The notes under the pieces are model-generated. The model ran no database searches. It was not told the DNA's origin and was given only the letters and a program-made list of their open reading frames with translations. Made by a program: the position numbers and the translations under genes. Positions 62,982-64,000 of a stretch of 64,000 bases of DNA are shown piece after piece (positions within the stretch are counted from its first letter, which is position 1; every line of letters starts with the position of its first letter). The DNA is from Pseudomonas fluorescens. GTDB taxonomy: Bacteria > Pseudomonadota > Gammaproteobacteria > Pseudomonadales > Pseudomonadaceae. The DNA lies in the NCBI RefSeq assembly GCF_902498065.1, contig NZ_CABVIR010000001.1, forward strand, positions 62,001 to 126,000, read 5' to 3'.

Positions 62982-64000
62982 ATGAGCGAGCCGATCCGTT
63001 TGACCCAATACAGCCACGGCGCAGGCTGTGGCTGCAAGATTTCCCCCCAGGTGCTGGAAGTGATTCTGGCCGGCAGCGGGGCGCAGAACCTTGACCCCCG
63101 GCTCTGGGTCGGCAATGCCTCGCGCGATGACGCGGCGGTGTATGCCATCGATGAAGAGCGCGGCGTGGTCTCGACCACCGATTTCTTTATGCCCATCGTC
63201 GACGATCCGTTCGATTTCGGCCGCATCGCCGCCACCAATGCCATCAGCGACATCTACGCCATGGGCGGCGATCCGTTGATGGCCATCGCGATCCTTGGCT
63301 GGCCGGTGAATGTGCTGGCGCCGGAGATTGCCCGGGAAGTGATTCGCGGCGGGCGCTCGGTGTGCGATGAAGCCGGCATCCCGTTGGCGGGCGGGCACTC
63401 CATCGATGCGCCGGAGCCGATCTTCGGCCTGGCTGTCACCGGGCTGGTGGAAAAGCGCCACATGAAGCGCAACGACACGGCCACCGCCGGTTGCCTGCTC
63501 TACCTCACCAAGCCCCTGGGCATTGGCATCCTCACTACCGCCGAGAAAAAGGGCAAGTTGCGCCACGCCGACATCGGCCTGGCCCGCGACTGGATGTGCA
63601 CCCTCAACAAGCCCGGCAGCCGTTTCGGCAAGCTCGACGGCGTGACCGCGATGACCGATGTCACCGGTTTCGGCCTGCTCGGGCACCTGGTGGAAATGGC
63701 CGACGGCAGCAACCTCACGGCGCGCATCGAATACGACCGCGTGCCGCGCCTGCCGGGTGTCGAGTACTACCTCGACCAGGGTTGCGTGCCGGGCGGGACG
63801 CTGCGCAATTTCGACAGCTACGCCAGCAAACTCGGGCGACTGCAGGAAATGCACAAACTCGTGCTCTGCGATCCGCAAACCAGCGGTGGCCTGCTGGTGG
63901 CGGTCACGCCCGAGGGCAACGATCAATTCCTCAGCGTCGCTGCCGAACTGGGCCTGACCCTTGCGCCGATCGGTGAACTGGTCGAGCGACAGACGAACGC
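62982..64000 (+). CDS. selD: Selenophosphate synthetase (3' end cut by window)
   Basis: SelD makes selenophosphate from selenide and ATP for selenocysteine and selenouridine. About 339 residues are visible, close to the family length of about 345, and the stop lies beyond the window. The N-terminal catalytic motif is [10 protein letters not shown] with Cys16 and Lys19 (a cysteine, not selenocysteine). DDAAVYAID near residue 50, [20 protein letters not shown] near residue 65 and [18 protein letters not shown] near residue 133 follow. The tRNA 2-selenouridine synthase gene is often next; it is not visible here. Confidence 0.95.
   Translation, partial: MSEPIRLTQYSHGAGCGCKISPQVLEVILAGSGAQNLDPRLWVGNASRDDAAVYAIDEERGVVSTTDFFMPIVDDPFDFGRIAATNAISDIYAMGGDPLMAIAILGWPVNVLAPEIAREVIRGGRSVCDEAGIPLAGGHSIDAPEPIFGLAVTGLVEKRHMKRNDTATAGCLLYLTKPLGIGILTTAEKKGKLRHADIGLARDWMCTLNKPGSRFGKLDGVTAMTDVTGFGLLGHLVEMADGSNLTARIEYDRVPRLPGVEYYLDQGCVPGGTLRNFDSYASKLGRLQEMHKLVLCDPQTSGGLLVAVTPEGNDQFLSVAAELGLTLAPIGELVERQTN

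Overview
The window reads as a chromosomal segment of a Pseudomonas of the fluorescens/putida group. The evidence is GC-rich coding sequence, the crfX-cmpX-sigX-oprF block, an rmf leader of the Pseudomonas kind, at least 16 REP loci, and gene neighbourhoods like those I remember from P. aeruginosa PAO1. It is packed with core metabolism and has one short AT-rich island. I see no rRNA, tRNA, CRISPR array, prophage or intact insertion sequence.

Layout. 1-3 kb: end of the methylcitrate (propionate) locus, prpF-prpD. 3-5.5 kb: an EamA exporter divergent from a MocR regulator. 5.6-9 kb: PEP synthase and its divergent regulator ppsR. 9-14.7 kb: hydrolase, rraA, cmaX-crfX-cmpX, sigX, oprF (envelope stress). 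14.8-24.9 kb, minus strand: the nitrate assimilation regulon nasS-nasT, nitrate transporter plus PP2C/kinase fusion, NirB-like flavoprotein-nasA-cobA. 25-34 kb: pyrD, rmf, rlmL, a diguanylate cyclase, dacB, yggL. 34-36.5 kb: AT-rich island with queC, a VUT/YhhQ transporter and an HTH regulator. 36.8-41.6 kb: two small Pseudomonas-type proteins and a ferric-citrate-type fecI-fecR-fecA system. 41.7-49.3 kb: MFS transporter, DapF-like protein, codB-codA, hydrolase, queD, patatin. 49.5-57.8 kb: two PepSY proteins with a two-component system, two chemoreceptors around a COG2056 antiporter. 57.9-64 kb: LysR and AraC regulators, small transporters, an unlisted 54-residue metallothionein, XapX protein, an oxidoreductase and selD (cut by the window end).

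The strongest find is regulatory. All three nas transcription units start with the same cassette: a sigma-54 promoter (GG-N10-GC), then hairpins whose six-base loops carry A1 and G4 (the signature bound by ANTAR proteins), then an intrinsic terminator whose 5' arm overlaps the last ANTAR hairpin. The ANTAR protein NasT and its nitrate sensor NasS are encoded by one of these units, so NasT probably controls its own transcription as well as the transporter and reductase operons. The codBA operon (cytosine as nitrogen source) has the same kind of sigma-54 promoter but no attenuator. The nitrate operon also lacks nirD and the sirohaem half of NirB; the remaining flavoprotein is translationally coupled to nasA, which suggests an NADH-nitrate reductase pair with nitrite reductase encoded elsewhere.

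Other points of interest are the queC/VUT/HTH island, a DapF-fold protein with both catalytic cysteines replaced by serine, a possible leader peptide with alternative hairpins before rlmL, and REP pairs whose two arms always share the same sequence variant.
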